A stretch of 64,000 bases of DNA from NCBI RefSeq assembly GCF_024586455.1, contig NC_065921.1, positions 1,984,001-2,048,000 of the forward strand. Direction: 5' to 3'. This document shows, in pieces, positions 12,032 through 23,459 of the stretch; position 1 is the stretch's first letter; each line of letters opens with the position of its first letter. A program made the translations under genes and the position numbers. The notes beneath the pieces were generated by a model, which did no database searches, had not been told where the DNA came from, and was given only the letters and a program-made list of their open reading frames with translations. The DNA comes from Bactrocera neohumeralis. Taxonomy: Eukaryota; Arthropoda; Insecta; Diptera; Tephritidae.

Positions 12032-12572
12032 CATTGCGACAAAAAAGTACCCGGAAATTGTAAATAGAACGCAAAATATTTAATTATTTTTCAATATTAA
12101 TTTTGGAGCCTTCGAAGTAATCCCCACCAGATGTAATACACTTATGCGAACGATTTTTCCAGTCCTCGAAACACTTTTCATAAGTACTTTTTGCGATGGC
12201 CTTCAGCTCCTTAAACGAATTTTGTTTTATATCTTCCACGATTTCTTGACCATCTTTGAAGGCTTTTGTTTTTGATAAAACAGAATCACTGCAAGCATTT
12301 CCTGATACTCGCAACGATTCCGCACAAGAAATTTGGTTAGAAATACTAAATTCGAGACACATTTTTTGTTCGATATTTTTATGCATTGTAAAAATCGCAA
12401 CGAACGGTGCACAGACTTAAGCAGCTGCTGCAAAGAAACTGGTACACAGATCGTGCTTATATTTCGCATATAAATTAAGGATAGTCCCACCAACTTAACA
12501 AAATACATTCTTTTGAAATATTATTCACCCGGGAAATTTAATTACAATTTCCGGGTGCTTTTTGTCACAATC
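12032..12572 (-). mobile_element. 541-bp internally deleted mariner-derived element
   Basis: The ends are inverted repeats of about 30 bp (CATTGCGACAAAAAAGTACC at the left; GATTGTGACAAAAAGCACCC at the right, opposite strand), each flanked by TA (12030-12031 and 12573-12574). The interior on the minus strand keeps the N-terminus of a mariner transposase (NIEQKMCLEFSISNQISCAESL) and then jumps to a C-terminal piece (KCFEDWKNRSHKCITSGGDYFEGS), so most of the catalytic core is deleted. It is a different subfamily from the copies at 2448, 21228 and 35745. Confidence 0.85.
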
Positions 12573-13953
12573 TACGTGTATGTCTTATAGTATATATATG
12601 TATAAATGTATATATATGTGTAGGTAAGTCCAATGCCAATTCGAAATAAAACCAATTATATATGGTAACAATAATTCCACATAAATGAAGCAGTTTATTA
12701 AGTTCTCCAAATTATTTTGCGTCGAATTCAGTGAGTGCTTGACGAGCATTTTGCGGTTGCTAAGCTTAAATTACAAGAGAGCGAAATTAGAATATATTTT
12801 TGAGACGTTAGATGTCCTTTTCGAATCGTGATTTATATTTCCTATATTAAAATATCCCGTTATTTAAGGAGTGGAGTTCGCGATGGAACCAGACGGCCAA
12901 CAACAACTGCGCCACTTGATTGCTATGGTCATTTGTTTGGAAGCGTTCTTAAAGAGCCAAATGGAGCGATTTCATGTTGTTGGGAACCAATTGAGCTATC
13001 TGTTGTAAACATTTCACAGCACTTTTGAGATTGCTAAAATGTTACTAAAATAAGAATACGAATAGGAAAACAGGCATAATTAACACAGGGCTGTTGCCTA
13101 ATTTCGAAACCAAATGACATCTGTGAGGCGTTTATTTCACAAATTGACAACTGTGTTCAAAGCGAAGCTGGCAAGATTTATCGACATATAGATGTATAAA
13201 GATTGGGTACCGACGGTACTTTTTGGAGATATGGGAAAAGCAGTTCATTGGAGTTCTACAGACAAACGATTTGGCTCTCCACTCAATCAAACTATTCCAC
13301 CAAATATATAATGGCTTTTGCTTTGTTGCTTGTCCTCCGAGTAAATGACTATATTTTCATAAATTTTCTTTGGAACAATTTTCGAATATTATCTGATTAA
13401 ATATGATCGCCAAGCTGGAACATATCTGCCAACAAAATCCAATTTTCATAAACTTGAAAGACTGGTTTGTCGATAGTTTTCAAACGAATGGGTAATTTTA
13501 AGGATAATCCTTTCATGCCATTTTTGAAGTTTCAAATTTCTCTCTTTCAGCGTTTCAAAACCGGTTCCGACGATGTGATAACACCGAGCAAAGGCGGGTA
13601 TTTTACCCAATCTTCGATGTTAGCATTTTTCGAGCTAATTGAATAATTTCCACAAAGGATGTCCTAAAAACGAAATTCTTCGCTGCGCTATGGCAAATTG
13701 GATTTGAAAATCTCTGCCATAACTTTCACAATTCAGTGCAGCGGAATTTGTGAACTGCACTGTGCACAGCAAATAACGGCATTAAAAGCAGGAATTTGAC
13801 ACTAATAACTACAAAAATAATTTTGGCACACATTTTGAAGCGAGTGCGCCCGATGTAGCCCGGCAGCAGCAGCAGCAGCCGGCCCAAGCAAATCAAATTC
13901 AGACACAGATGGATATTGCACATGCGGCGCCGTAACCCGGTGCAGCAACTCAC
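12573..13953. other. tn 5' intron, CAG run
   Basis: Non-coding apart from the possible leader exon to its right. A short CAG repeat lies at about 13862-13879. No mobile element recognised. Confidence 0.4.
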
Positions 13954-14486
13954 CAGTTTTAGTGCCCGCATCAAAAATCTGCTGCACACTGTGCACGCTC
14001 GCTGCTCGAGCGCTATGCGATACTTTCTGATTTCTGCCAACGCAACCGAAATCTAAAATTACGACAACGCTAATTTTATATTTGTGTGTATGTAATGCAC
14101 TTTTGCTTTAACACTAAATCACGAGAATCGGAATGCGGTTTTAGCGCACTCTTAAGATAGTTAATAAAACGAAAATATTTTCAGCTATAACGGTAATAGC
14201 TTCTCATTTTTTCTACTACTTAATTTCGTTCACTTTTATTCATTTTCATATCACAATAACATAAAGCTTTTTATTTCAAACACTCAAATCGATCGGCTTT
14301 CGTTTTACGATTTTCTATCTCTGCATTTGGTGAATGCATTAATTTATCAGGAAAAAAAATTTGCGATTTATTTTTTTTGGTTTGTGGAGTTAAAAAAATA
14401 TTGTAAATTATATCTTTGTGGTAAAACTTTATTCGCAAACGTCCGCTCGCTCGCGAACTGTTTCAACTTAAAGCACTAAACGAACT
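13954..14486 (-). promoter_or_regulatory. tn: Candidate tn promoter (Inr + DPE) and 5' UTR exon
   Basis: On the minus strand an exact initiator TCAGTT lies at 14488-14483, with +1 at 14486. A downstream promoter element AGTTC starts at exactly +28 (14459-14455) and fits RGWYV. The spacing rule for Inr/DPE promoters in flies is strict, so this is unlikely to be chance. The transcript would reach a consensus donor CTG|GTGAGT at 13954/13953 and could splice to the acceptor at 10179, just before the tn start codon. Assignment to tn is inferred from strand and position. The putative leader holds short upstream ORFs (ATG at 14040 and 13996). Confidence 0.5.
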
Positions 14487-17111
14487 GATCGCAATTTTTG
14501 AAACCGTTCTGTGTCGCCTCGGCAGTGCGTCGCTTCGAAAATATCTTTTCAAAATGAGGAACGCGAGAGGGAAATGAGGAAATGGAAAATCAAGGAAAAT
14601 TAATGAAACATCAACTGCGCGTACACCGTTATGTACACACACGCTCGCACATAAAACTCTTTCGGTCTAAATATACTCGCTTGTTTATATGTTGGGGAGT
14701 GTGTTCGTCGAAGCACTTGTGTAAGTTTGGGTGTAGTTCTCCATCTGTCTGATGTTGGTGTTACATGGCGCTCGCCTTAGGCCTCAGGCTGAACATCATA
14801 TGTTATGTGAACAGATTCCATGGATTCACTCATACAGTAGAATCCCAAGAAAGTTCTCAGTACAAAATAACTTTTCGTATTTTTAGATGAAAAAGTAATT
14901 TAAAATTAAAATAAAATACAATAAAAGTACGTTCATACTTCTTCAATTCTCAACGTTGAAGCTTTTGCCTTCGTCCAATGGTTCGGTCACTAATCCTTTT
15001 TTCTCTTCATGCCAAATGTCGTCTTTTTCTCGTTCAATGTCAGTTGGGATTTGCAGTTCCTGCAGCTTCGGCTGCGACTCACGGTTTCTGCTTCAGCACA
15101 AAGAATATTTTGTCTCACCTCATTGAGTAGATAACGGCTTATATGCTCGTATATACCATGTGGTATGTTTGTATTAATCTTCTCACAGAAAAACTTGCAA
15201 ATTTTTGGCTTTATTTCCCGTTCATTGATAGCGTGAGTCGTTGTGTATACTCAATTGACTCATGTTTGGATTAAATATTCCTATACAGAGTCTTATACAT
15301 ATGAACGAAAGATGACTTCAGATTATAAACTAATCGCAAGACCTGTTTACAATTAGGCATTGAATATCCTATAGCTACAATCTTACTTGCTCAGAACAGA
15401 TGTTTCGATCCCATTCCTCTTCTAAAAAGGTATCAACTTGGGATGTATGTAATATCTTAGATATATTTACTTAAGGATATGCATTATGTTAGGTATGATC
15501 AGCTATGTTTGAAAACTTAAGTACTCGTGCAGCTTTATTGTTGAGTGAATATATCTCGAGAGCAAATAAAACACAACTTAAGAGTTTACATGTCGGTGCT
15601 TTATAAAAAAATAAACATTTTTATTCAATTATGAAGTAATTAGATGACACGATATTTACAAATAGAATGCTTAGCAAGTTCTGGTCTATGTTTTTGGGAG
15701 TAAGCATTTCGAGAGATTTATTTTGTAGGAATTTACAGCATGTCACACATATGTAAGTACATAAAACGAGTGCTGAAACCGGCAATCTGCGGCTAGCACT
15801 GACGCAAATGGGGCTGTGTACAGATTTTACTCTCTTTTCTTGTTATTTTTATCGATGTATTCTTATGTGATGGGAACAGTTTTTCAAAGTTTCAATGTCT
15901 TCTCGTATTGTAGTAACGCATTAATCATTTATCGCATACTGTTATATATTATTTTTCTCTCTAAATACTTTCTTTGGTTTTGTTCTCATTTATGCCGGCG
16001 TTGTTTTGTCGTTTCGCTTAAATTGGTTTAGTTCATTTTCTTTGGCTCTAGACCTGTACGTGACTTGACGAATTTAGGTCAATAATACTGAACCTCTGTG
16101 AAATATAATTTACTTAAGAAAATGAACATAAATTACGCTCTCCAAAAATAGTAATTATAAATCTTAAAAAAATGTAATTTGAAGTCCTCCTAAGACGAAA
16201 AATAATTACAATTTTTAGCATATTTTGTCAGCTGTCTTTGGTATTCACCCAATGTGGTGTAAACGCGAGCACTTGCCACAATTTGCTGCATGTAAACAGA
16301 ACGAAGAAAAATGTTTTGAAAGTGAATGGTGACAACTATCATTTGGTCCAACGCCTTCACCTTGCAAAGGTACTCAGGCGGAAAATTTAATTACAAACTC
16401 AAACAACTTTACATTCACACAATAAGTACACATTAAACTTCAAATTCTAAGAGGGGGTATCATTTTATTGAATGTGACTTCGAAAACTGGCAGAAGTGAA
16501 ATGTAAGCTTATAGCACCGGTTTTGAAAATTGTTGAGGACTATGAGAGAGCATAGACATACTTAGAGAAGTGGCGAATCGAACTTAGCTTCAAAGACTTA
16601 ATAAAAATATGATTACCGAATCTATTCAAAAAAAGAAAACACGTTAAATTCGCTTGCGTCGAATCTATAATACCCGACACAAATAAACGAATATATAGCC
16701 CGAGAGAAATGTCAGACCGATATTCCAGAATTTGAGGGACTCGTTCGAGCATCTATAGAGAGACGAACATGACTATCATTTGCGTATGTATTTTATACCC
16801 TCCAAAGCTTCCTCATGGGTGTTAAAACTTTATGGCACGCTTAATCTACTCTCCTCAGGGTATAATAAAGTGAAACATATCAAAGAAATTTATCTCATTA
16901 TGTATTATTATTATATTGCATTATGAAGTTCTCTAGTTTTACACAAAAATTAAACGATTTTTTTAATTACACGAAATTTTTTTTTAAATATTTCATATGT
17001 TCCAAAAAAGAAAATCTTGTTTTAGATTTTTAATGAATTTAACAAGTTATATCAAGCTTCCAAGCTCATTTTCTAGTTATTGAGTAAGGAATGCATAATC
17101 TAACTCTGACG
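14487..17111. other. Intergenic region between tn promoter and Vha100
   Basis: AT-rich. It should hold upstream control sequence of tn and the 3' UTR of Vha100. ATTAAA on the minus strand near 17036-17031 is a weak poly(A) candidate for Vha100. No repeats or genes recognised. Confidence 0.4.
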
Positions 17112-19808
17112 TCAACCATATCTGGTGGTAGGCTCAAAATAAAACGGTATAAACTTCTCGCCAGCGCCTGTGTAGAATTTCGACTGAAACTCGACCCAAT
17201 GTAAACGCAACGTATGCAGAAATGCCGACAAGCCTTCCATGACCACAAGAATGGCTATAGTCAAGACCGCCCATACATAAAATATAAAATATAGTAAAAT
17301 GCCATCTGCCAAGCCGTGATTACCGACTAGCGGTATTTGCAACACCATTTTCCACAGCACCGACGACAACTGATCGTGTGCCAAAGATAACGCCCACAAA
17401 CGCAAATAAGATGCCGTATGCGACACAGAGCCCAAGACGCTCTCGATACAATGTATGCCCTGGTGTATCCAGACCTCGGTCATATCCACTTTCTCCTCCT
17501 CCAAATCGGCGAATACCTGTGACGACGTTGACGTCTTCATATACTCCACATTATAGGTTTGGAGCGTCTTTCGCACACTATTCAACGTTTCCCGACTGGC
17601 CTTGCGCTTGCGCTCCGCATCCTGTATAGCCTTAATTTTCTTCTGTTCAAAATGTATATATACGGGTTTGCCAATCAGCAAAACCGGTATTGCAGAAAAC
17701 GCCACAAAAATTAGTAGATACTGTACAATCGTTTGGCCCGTAAACATTTCCAAGTTGCAGCCACTTAGGACATCCTTAGAGCCATCTTTGAATAACACCA
17801 TATTGATGAACATTATGAGTATGGACGGAGCGCAGGCGCTGTTGTATGGAGTATCGAAGTGTCCACCGAAAATACTCCACTTGATAAATATCAGCAAGAC
17901 CAGATAGAAGAACAAGCAGGTCAAGAAAATGATCTGTGGAAAAAACACCAAATACAAATCTCCGGGATTTTGAAAGTAAATACTATTCCACGCTGACAAC
18001 GACAAGCCGAATATCATGTGGACTACACCTAATATGATGGCAATTTTCATTTTCAGCGAATTGAAGGTGGTAATGGAGTACTGGCCCGCCACTTCCCATA
18101 TTGGGTCTACACCAAATATGTAGGGTGTTCCAATATAGTTTTCAGCATGCTGCGGATCCAACTGAAGTAATTTATTACTTTGCACCGTACTCTTTGTATA
18201 GTTAACACGCCAGTGCGAACCGAACAAATTCGCGGGTCTCGAGAATATGTCATTGTAAATAAAACCAGTATATATGGAGAATATACCCATCAGCAGTATG
18301 ACATAACGGCCAGCGAATATCAAACCAAATACCTCATTCGAGCCCTTTGAATGTTTCATTCGGTCCTCTTGTTTCTTCTCTGTCAAACACATCCATGCTG
18401 CGAACGATGTCATTATAATACCATGACCCACATCTCCAAACATTATAGCGAACAGAAAAGGAAAAGTTATAATTGTGTACGGAGCTGGATTGAGCTCCTT
18501 ATACGAAGCCATGCCATAAGCGTCTACAAGGTTTTGGAAGCCACGCGTGAATTTATTCAGTTCAAAATACGTTGGCGGTTCGCGTAAATGTGGCTTAAAC
18601 TTCTGTACGGTTATGATGGGAGGAAATGTTTGAGCGCCTTTCGATGAACGGTAAGCACCCTTCATTAGTGTGTTCCGTACTGTGGTCACACTATTCGTTG
18701 GTATCCAACACTCTACCACCAGATATTTTTGATTATCCAGTTGATGGACATTGGTCATTTTGTTCATACTATCGTAGATCATTATCATTTTATTAATTTT
18801 TGAACGCCAGATGCACAATTCCAGCGTTACAATGCTCAGTATACGGCGACGCTGAGCTTTTATCTGATCCAAGACCGTTTCCAGGTCGCTCAGTTCCAAA
18901 GCGATTCGTTTGCGATACTCAATGCGAGCTTCAGCCGTTTCCGGATAATCGTGCAATTGCACCGAAAAGGTTTGACACAGTTTGGAGATCTTCCTACGCA
19001 TCGCTTCACCAATGAAGAGTATTACAAAAGCATACCTACGTCCTGAATTTTTCGATTTCTGGTCCGTGTCAACTCCTGGGATCTCGGCACGCCTCATATA
19101 AAAATTTCCATGACAAATACGCCATAAGACCAGTTCGAAAGCGCGAAATTTATCGATGAGTATAGTGCCGGTTACGAAGCCCAAATGTGCCTGGTTGTCT
19201 CGACTCATGCTATGTGCTTGCGTGCCTTCGCGAAGTATATTCATAATCATGCTGTTGGTCCAAGCCATGACCGCTTCGCGATTGGTCGCACCCGTGAAGA
19301 AGGCTTCAGCTCGCGCGAGTACGAAGAGCCGTTCGTTCAATATTTGACGCTGTGACTCCAGCTCTTCCTTTTCCGACAACACGTCGCCAAGTTCGATACG
19401 CACTTCCTCTATTTGTGCTTCAATGCGTGGCAAATCAGACTCGTTTGGCACTTCGTCGGTATCGACATTCGGATAGTACACAGTTGTTAGATTGCAGTCT
19501 TCGATTTCCGCCTGCAAGTCCTTCATAATATGCAACACTTCGTTGCAGCGTTGCACTTCGCTGACATAATTCATACATGGCAAATAGTAGCCATCGTTGT
19601 GAGCGATGAATTGTACCTTGCCCTCCATGCCCAAGTTGTAAAGACAATCGAAAGCAGTCTCGCGATGAAGAAGTATTTGGCAGAGTGACATCTTTTCGCT
19701 GCGAAAAAATGCGGGCGTCGCGATATTCTTCTCGGTACGACGACCGCGCAAAATGTCAAATGGGTTTTCCATCTTTTTCCGGCTCTGAGATGTCTCTTCT
19801 GAGCTCAT
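17112..19808 (-). CDS. V-type proton ATPase subunit a (Vha100 family), single exon
   Basis: Subunit a forms the proton half-channels of the membrane V0 sector that acidifies organelles or the extracellular space. The 898-codon frame is uninterrupted and full length for the family. Residues 1 to about 430 form the cytosolic arm, followed by a membrane part with hallmarks PAPYTIITFPFLFAIMFGDVGHG, RYVILLMGIFSIYTGFIYND and SHTASYLRLWALSLAH. The two arginines needed for proton transport are present at about R803 (SYLRLW) and R868 (LRLHWVEFQ). The motif usually ending LAHAQL reads LAHDQL here, with Asp at 812. There are no introns, which suggests an origin by retroposition or intron loss, as in divergent Drosophila paralogues such as Vha100-3 and Vha100-5. 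I cannot say which paralogue this is. A second in-frame Met at codon 13 precedes ENPFDIL. The gene shares strand with tn and lies about 2.6 kb beyond its candidate promoter. Confidence 0.9.
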   Translation of the reverse strand: MSSEETSQSRKKMENPFDILRGRRTEKNIATPAFFRSEKMSLCQILLHRETAFDCLYNLGMEGKVQFIAHNDGYYLPCMNYVSEVQRCNEVLHIMKDLQAEIEDCNLTTVYYPNVDTDEVPNESDLPRIEAQIEEVRIELGDVLSEKEELESQRQILNERLFVLARAEAFFTGATNREAVMAWTNSMIMNILREGTQAHSMSRDNQAHLGFVTGTILIDKFRAFELVLWRICHGNFYMRRAEIPGVDTDQKSKNSGRRYAFVILFIGEAMRRKISKLCQTFSVQLHDYPETAEARIEYRKRIALELSDLETVLDQIKAQRRRILSIVTLELCIWRSKINKMIMIYDSMNKMTNVHQLDNQKYLVVECWIPTNSVTTVRNTLMKGAYRSSKGAQTFPPIITVQKFKPHLREPPTYFELNKFTRGFQNLVDAYGMASYKELNPAPYTIITFPFLFAIMFGDVGHGIIMTSFAAWMCLTEKKQEDRMKHSKGSNEVFGLIFAGRYVILLMGIFSIYTGFIYNDIFSRPANLFGSHWRVNYTKSTVQSNKLLQLDPQHAENYIGTPYIFGVDPIWEVAGQYSITTFNSLKMKIAIILGVVHMIFGLSLSAWNSIYFQNPGDLYLVFFPQIIFLTCLFFYLVLLIFIKWSIFGGHFDTPYNSACAPSILIMFINMVLFKDGSKDVLSGCNLEMFTGQTIVQYLLIFVAFSAIPVLLIGKPVYIHFEQKKIKAIQDAERKRKASRETLNSVRKTLQTYNVEYMKTSTSSQVFADLEEEKVDMTEVWIHQGIHCIESVLGSVSHTASYLRLWALSLAHDQLSSVLWKMVLQIPLVGNHGLADGILLYFIFYVWAVLTIAILVVMEGLSAFLHTLRLHWVEFQSKFYTGAGEKFIPFYFEPTTRYG

Positions 19809-21227
19809 CGTTCACAATTCGACTTGTAACTTCGTTATATCGGAAATTAATTGCGATGCGCAAAGATTATATGTGTAGAGGAAAAATAATTCTCAATTGA
19901 ATTTTTACTGGCAGTTCGAAACAGACAAGCAAATAGTCAAAAGCTCATTCGGAACTCGTATAAAGCCAGTGACTACAGTGCCGTCTTCCTTTTGTGTGTA
20001 TAGTTGTTTAGTTTTACGGTAAAAAACTATGCCCTTAACTATTATAGGTCTAGCAACAGAAACCGACGTGGTCGGTAGAACACATGACATGCAGTTCTTA
20101 AGCAAAAAGAGATTGCGTGGGGAAAGCAGCTAATATATGTAACCTATTCTACTCCAATTCCTCTCGAAGGTCTTCGACATCAAATTGATGTGGATCTTAT
20201 ACTGAGTTATTATAAATACATATGTATATGGCGCTAGCCTGAGGGGAACTTACCGTTACTTTTCTGAGCACTGAAATTTCTATAAAAGTGTTTTCTAGCC
20301 TCTTGCTGTAGACGTTTATCCGAGGCACCCTAAAAGGGGCCCTGTATCCTTTGTTAACTTCTTATGCTGCAAATAAGATAAAGAAATATTAATTATTGTG
20401 TCCAAATTTATTTGTTAATTATTTTTCTTAATCTTATTAAAAATTATACTAAAGTATTGCCCCGTAAAAATGGACCCAAGGTTTCAATTTGAGCGCTATT
20501 TCAATATTTTTTAATTGACTATATAAACTGTGCAGCACTCCCATTGGTGGAAAAGAACATGTTTTGCGGGGAAAGAGAGAGAGGAAAAGACTTTTCGAAA
20601 TTTGCCCACGCAGTGGCGTAAAATAGTCCGCTTTTGCACACGTCGCCGCCCACACTAATTCGCCGCAACAACATGAAACGTAGCAAAACACAAACTATAA
20701 AAACACATTATTGTACAAAAACAAAACAAAAAATAAATTTAAAGTAAAATATTCTTGTTAAGAGAAGAACGAGGCAATGCATTAAGCGACGGGCAGCTGT
20801 CAATGCTTCTTCTTCAGCTGCAATTCAATACAATTTACTTATTTGTTTTTCTTGCGCTGCTACCCTCGACGTAGATGAATTGGGTCCAGCGCCCTTGTGC
20901 CAAAAAAAATGTTGAAACACGAACTGATCGGACGGACGGCTGAAGCGAAAGTTCATTGGTGTGAAAAAACTTGTTGAGAAAAAGAAAACAAAGTGCCACC
21001 TTTATGAATATACAAGCTGACCCACTTTGAGGGCCCACAAGACGCATCCTGCCGTTCGCAATATGGTAATATGGCAATCGAGTTGAAATCGTACAGCGCA
21101 TGTGTTTGGATATGTGAGCGTAAATCATAAAAACGACCGCATGTCACTTGTCAAATATATGATTCTTGAGCGGCTCAAATTGGCTGTCAATGCTACCATA
21201 CCACACACACACATGTAAATGCATATA
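19809..21227. promoter_or_regulatory. Upstream region of Vha100
   Basis: This must hold the promoter of the V-ATPase gene. A minus-strand Inr-like GATCAGTTCG occurs at 20929-20920 (A of the initiator at 20925) and shares ten bases with the tn promoter, but has no DPE at +28. The open frames at 19905-20105, 20449-20691 and 20835-21147 show no domain. Confidence 0.35.
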
Positions 21228-22243
21228 TTGTGTGGTCGAAAAAGTATTTTCGTATTTTGTCAATAGATGTCGTTGCAGTCGTATATCGCCAGTGCTAACA
21301 ATTACATTGTGTCATACGATAAAGTGTTGGAAAGGTGAGATTTTAAACTTCATTTAACACAAAAAAAAATTCGGGGAAGTTGAAAAAAAGTTACAGCTAT
21401 TGAAAAATGAGTGAAAATAATGAAGAAATTCGCAATATTTTGAAATTTTTGTATAAAAAAGGGAAGAATGCCACGCAAACCATCAATGAATTTTGTAAAG
21501 TTTACGGAGACGATGCTGTATCAGTTCGTGTACCACAACAATGATTCTCCCGCTTCCATTCTGAAATTTTCGATGTGAGAGATGCACCTCGCTCTGGTCG
21601 ACATGCCATGACATCAATAAGGAATTTAACATTCATCATCAAACGGTTTTGAACCATGTAAAAAACGCTGGCTACAAAAAGAAAATCGATGTTTAGATAC
21701 CACATGAATTGTTTGTGAAATATTTAAGGAATAGAATTAACATCTGCCATTCTTTGCTGAAACGAAAGGAAATCCAACCATTTCTGAAGTGAATGGTAAC
21801 AGGAGACGAAAAGTGGATCAAATACGACAATAATGTGTGAAAAAGATCATGGTCCAAGCGTGGTAAAGCTGCTCCAGCCAAGTCGAACGATTGATTCTAC
21901 ATTTTACTTGTGAGATTGAAGCAAGCAATAGTAAAAAAACGCCCAGAACTGATCTATAGTAAGGGCTTGCACCATCGGACTATCATTTGTTTTGGTCAAT
22001 GCCGAACTCCCTTAATGGAGTAAAGTTGGCTTCAAAAGAGCCTGTGAAAATTACTTGTCGCAGTTTTTCGCCGAGAAACCAGAAAAGTTTTACACTGATG
22101 GAATAATGCCTCTAGCGGAAAAATGGCAAAAAGTGATGGACCGAAATGGTACATATTTGGTTCATTAAAGTCCATTATAAATATAAAAAAAAATAAGTTG
22201 AAATTTGGTTAGAAATGCGAAAAGACTTTTTCCACTACTCCAT
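21228..22243 (+). mobile_element. Mariner (mellifera-type) transposon, inactive
   Basis: The left inverted repeat starts TTGTGTGGTCGAAAAAGT after TA at 21226-21227; the right end (about 22243) is degenerate. From 21407 the frame reads MSENNEEIRNILKFLYKKGK and then breaks repeatedly; parts of the DNA-binding region and most of the catalytic core around the second Asp are missing. It is the same family as the copies at 2448 and 35745 but in the opposite orientation to the first. Confidence 0.88.
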
Positions 22244-23459
22244 GCATATACAATCGTGCACTTGGTTTTGGAACACAAAGCCAAATACTTTTACCGGAGC
22301 TTTCGAGCCTTCCCCACAATCAGTAGAATGGACGAAGTCTCATTTGTCAAACTCACACTCACACCCGTTCCACATAAAGGCTTACATAACAGCTCTTTGC
22401 AACAGTTCCACATTCAAAGGGCTAATTGAATATTATTTGTCTATTGAAGTAAATTATTCTCCTTTATGCATTCTCGTTTGTCTCTTTTGCAATTAAACGC
22501 ACACGGCTTAAGGAGAAACGCAACGCTTATTGAATAAATGCATGTGTATGTGTAATCATATGTGTGTGAGTAATGGAAAATGTGTCAATTTAAATGTAAA
22601 AAGACGGAAAAGAAATATAACGGTTTAATTGTGAGTTAAATGTATCCACAGCGCTCAGTTTGCGGTGGCGATTTTCAGAGAAGATGCCTCATAATTAAAT
22701 TAAAATGGCACCTATACGCTTATGACTGTTCGCACACATGTATGGGTGTGTGGGTGTGACACATGAGTGTGCATTTACGCAATTAACTGAAAGCAAATTT
22801 GTGAATGTGAATGAAAATCTTCCACGAAACACAGACCAACATATGTATAGATATATACCTACTTATATATTATATATATATTAACATTTTCATTCCTTTA
22901 TGGCATAAGTGTGGTTGTATGTGTGTTAGTGCTCATTACTTCCTTGCTGCTTTTGTTCACTTTTCAGTCAACTTGTCCTTCCCAACACACACACGTTATA
23001 TAAATATGTTTGCTTGCATGTGTGTGTGCAAATGAGTTTATTTTACGCAGTGCATTAATAAATATATACATATATACACATATGTAAGGGTATGTGTGCA
23101 TAATAAATATTTTTATTTCTGAAATGATTTCTGAAATGCAATTATGGCCATTGCATGTGCGCAAATTGATAGTAAAATCATTTTATTCACCCGCCAAACA
23201 TGTGGCACTTGGGTACAGTAATTTCCTGCATGCAGTGCCTCTTTATCGCAAATTATGTAATAAGTCGTTAAACTTAAGAGAGGCTTCATAAATTGTAACA
23301 TCGATTCTGGTTCCCATCGATTTGCTTTAGGCTAAGCACACAGTGAATCAGAAAGCAATTGCTAAAATAGCCGGTTCTACGTTACTGGAATTGACAAAGG
23401 CTGTACTTTCGGAAATGGGGGGGATAAGTGAATCAGAAGAGCAAAGTATGTATACTACA
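22244..23459. other. Spacer with simple repeats
   Basis: AT-rich. TG/CA-rich microsatellite patches lie near 22540-22570, 22735-22760 and 22980-23100. No coding signal. Confidence 0.4.

Noticed and set aside
13726..14040. 104-codon minus frame as a protein gene
   Set aside because: No recognisable domain, and the predicted leader donor at 13954 cuts it after 29 codons; better read as a uORF in a tn leader.
19905..20105. 66-codon frame just upstream of Vha100
   Set aside because: No domain; it lies in the expected leader/promoter of Vha100 and is out of continuity with it.
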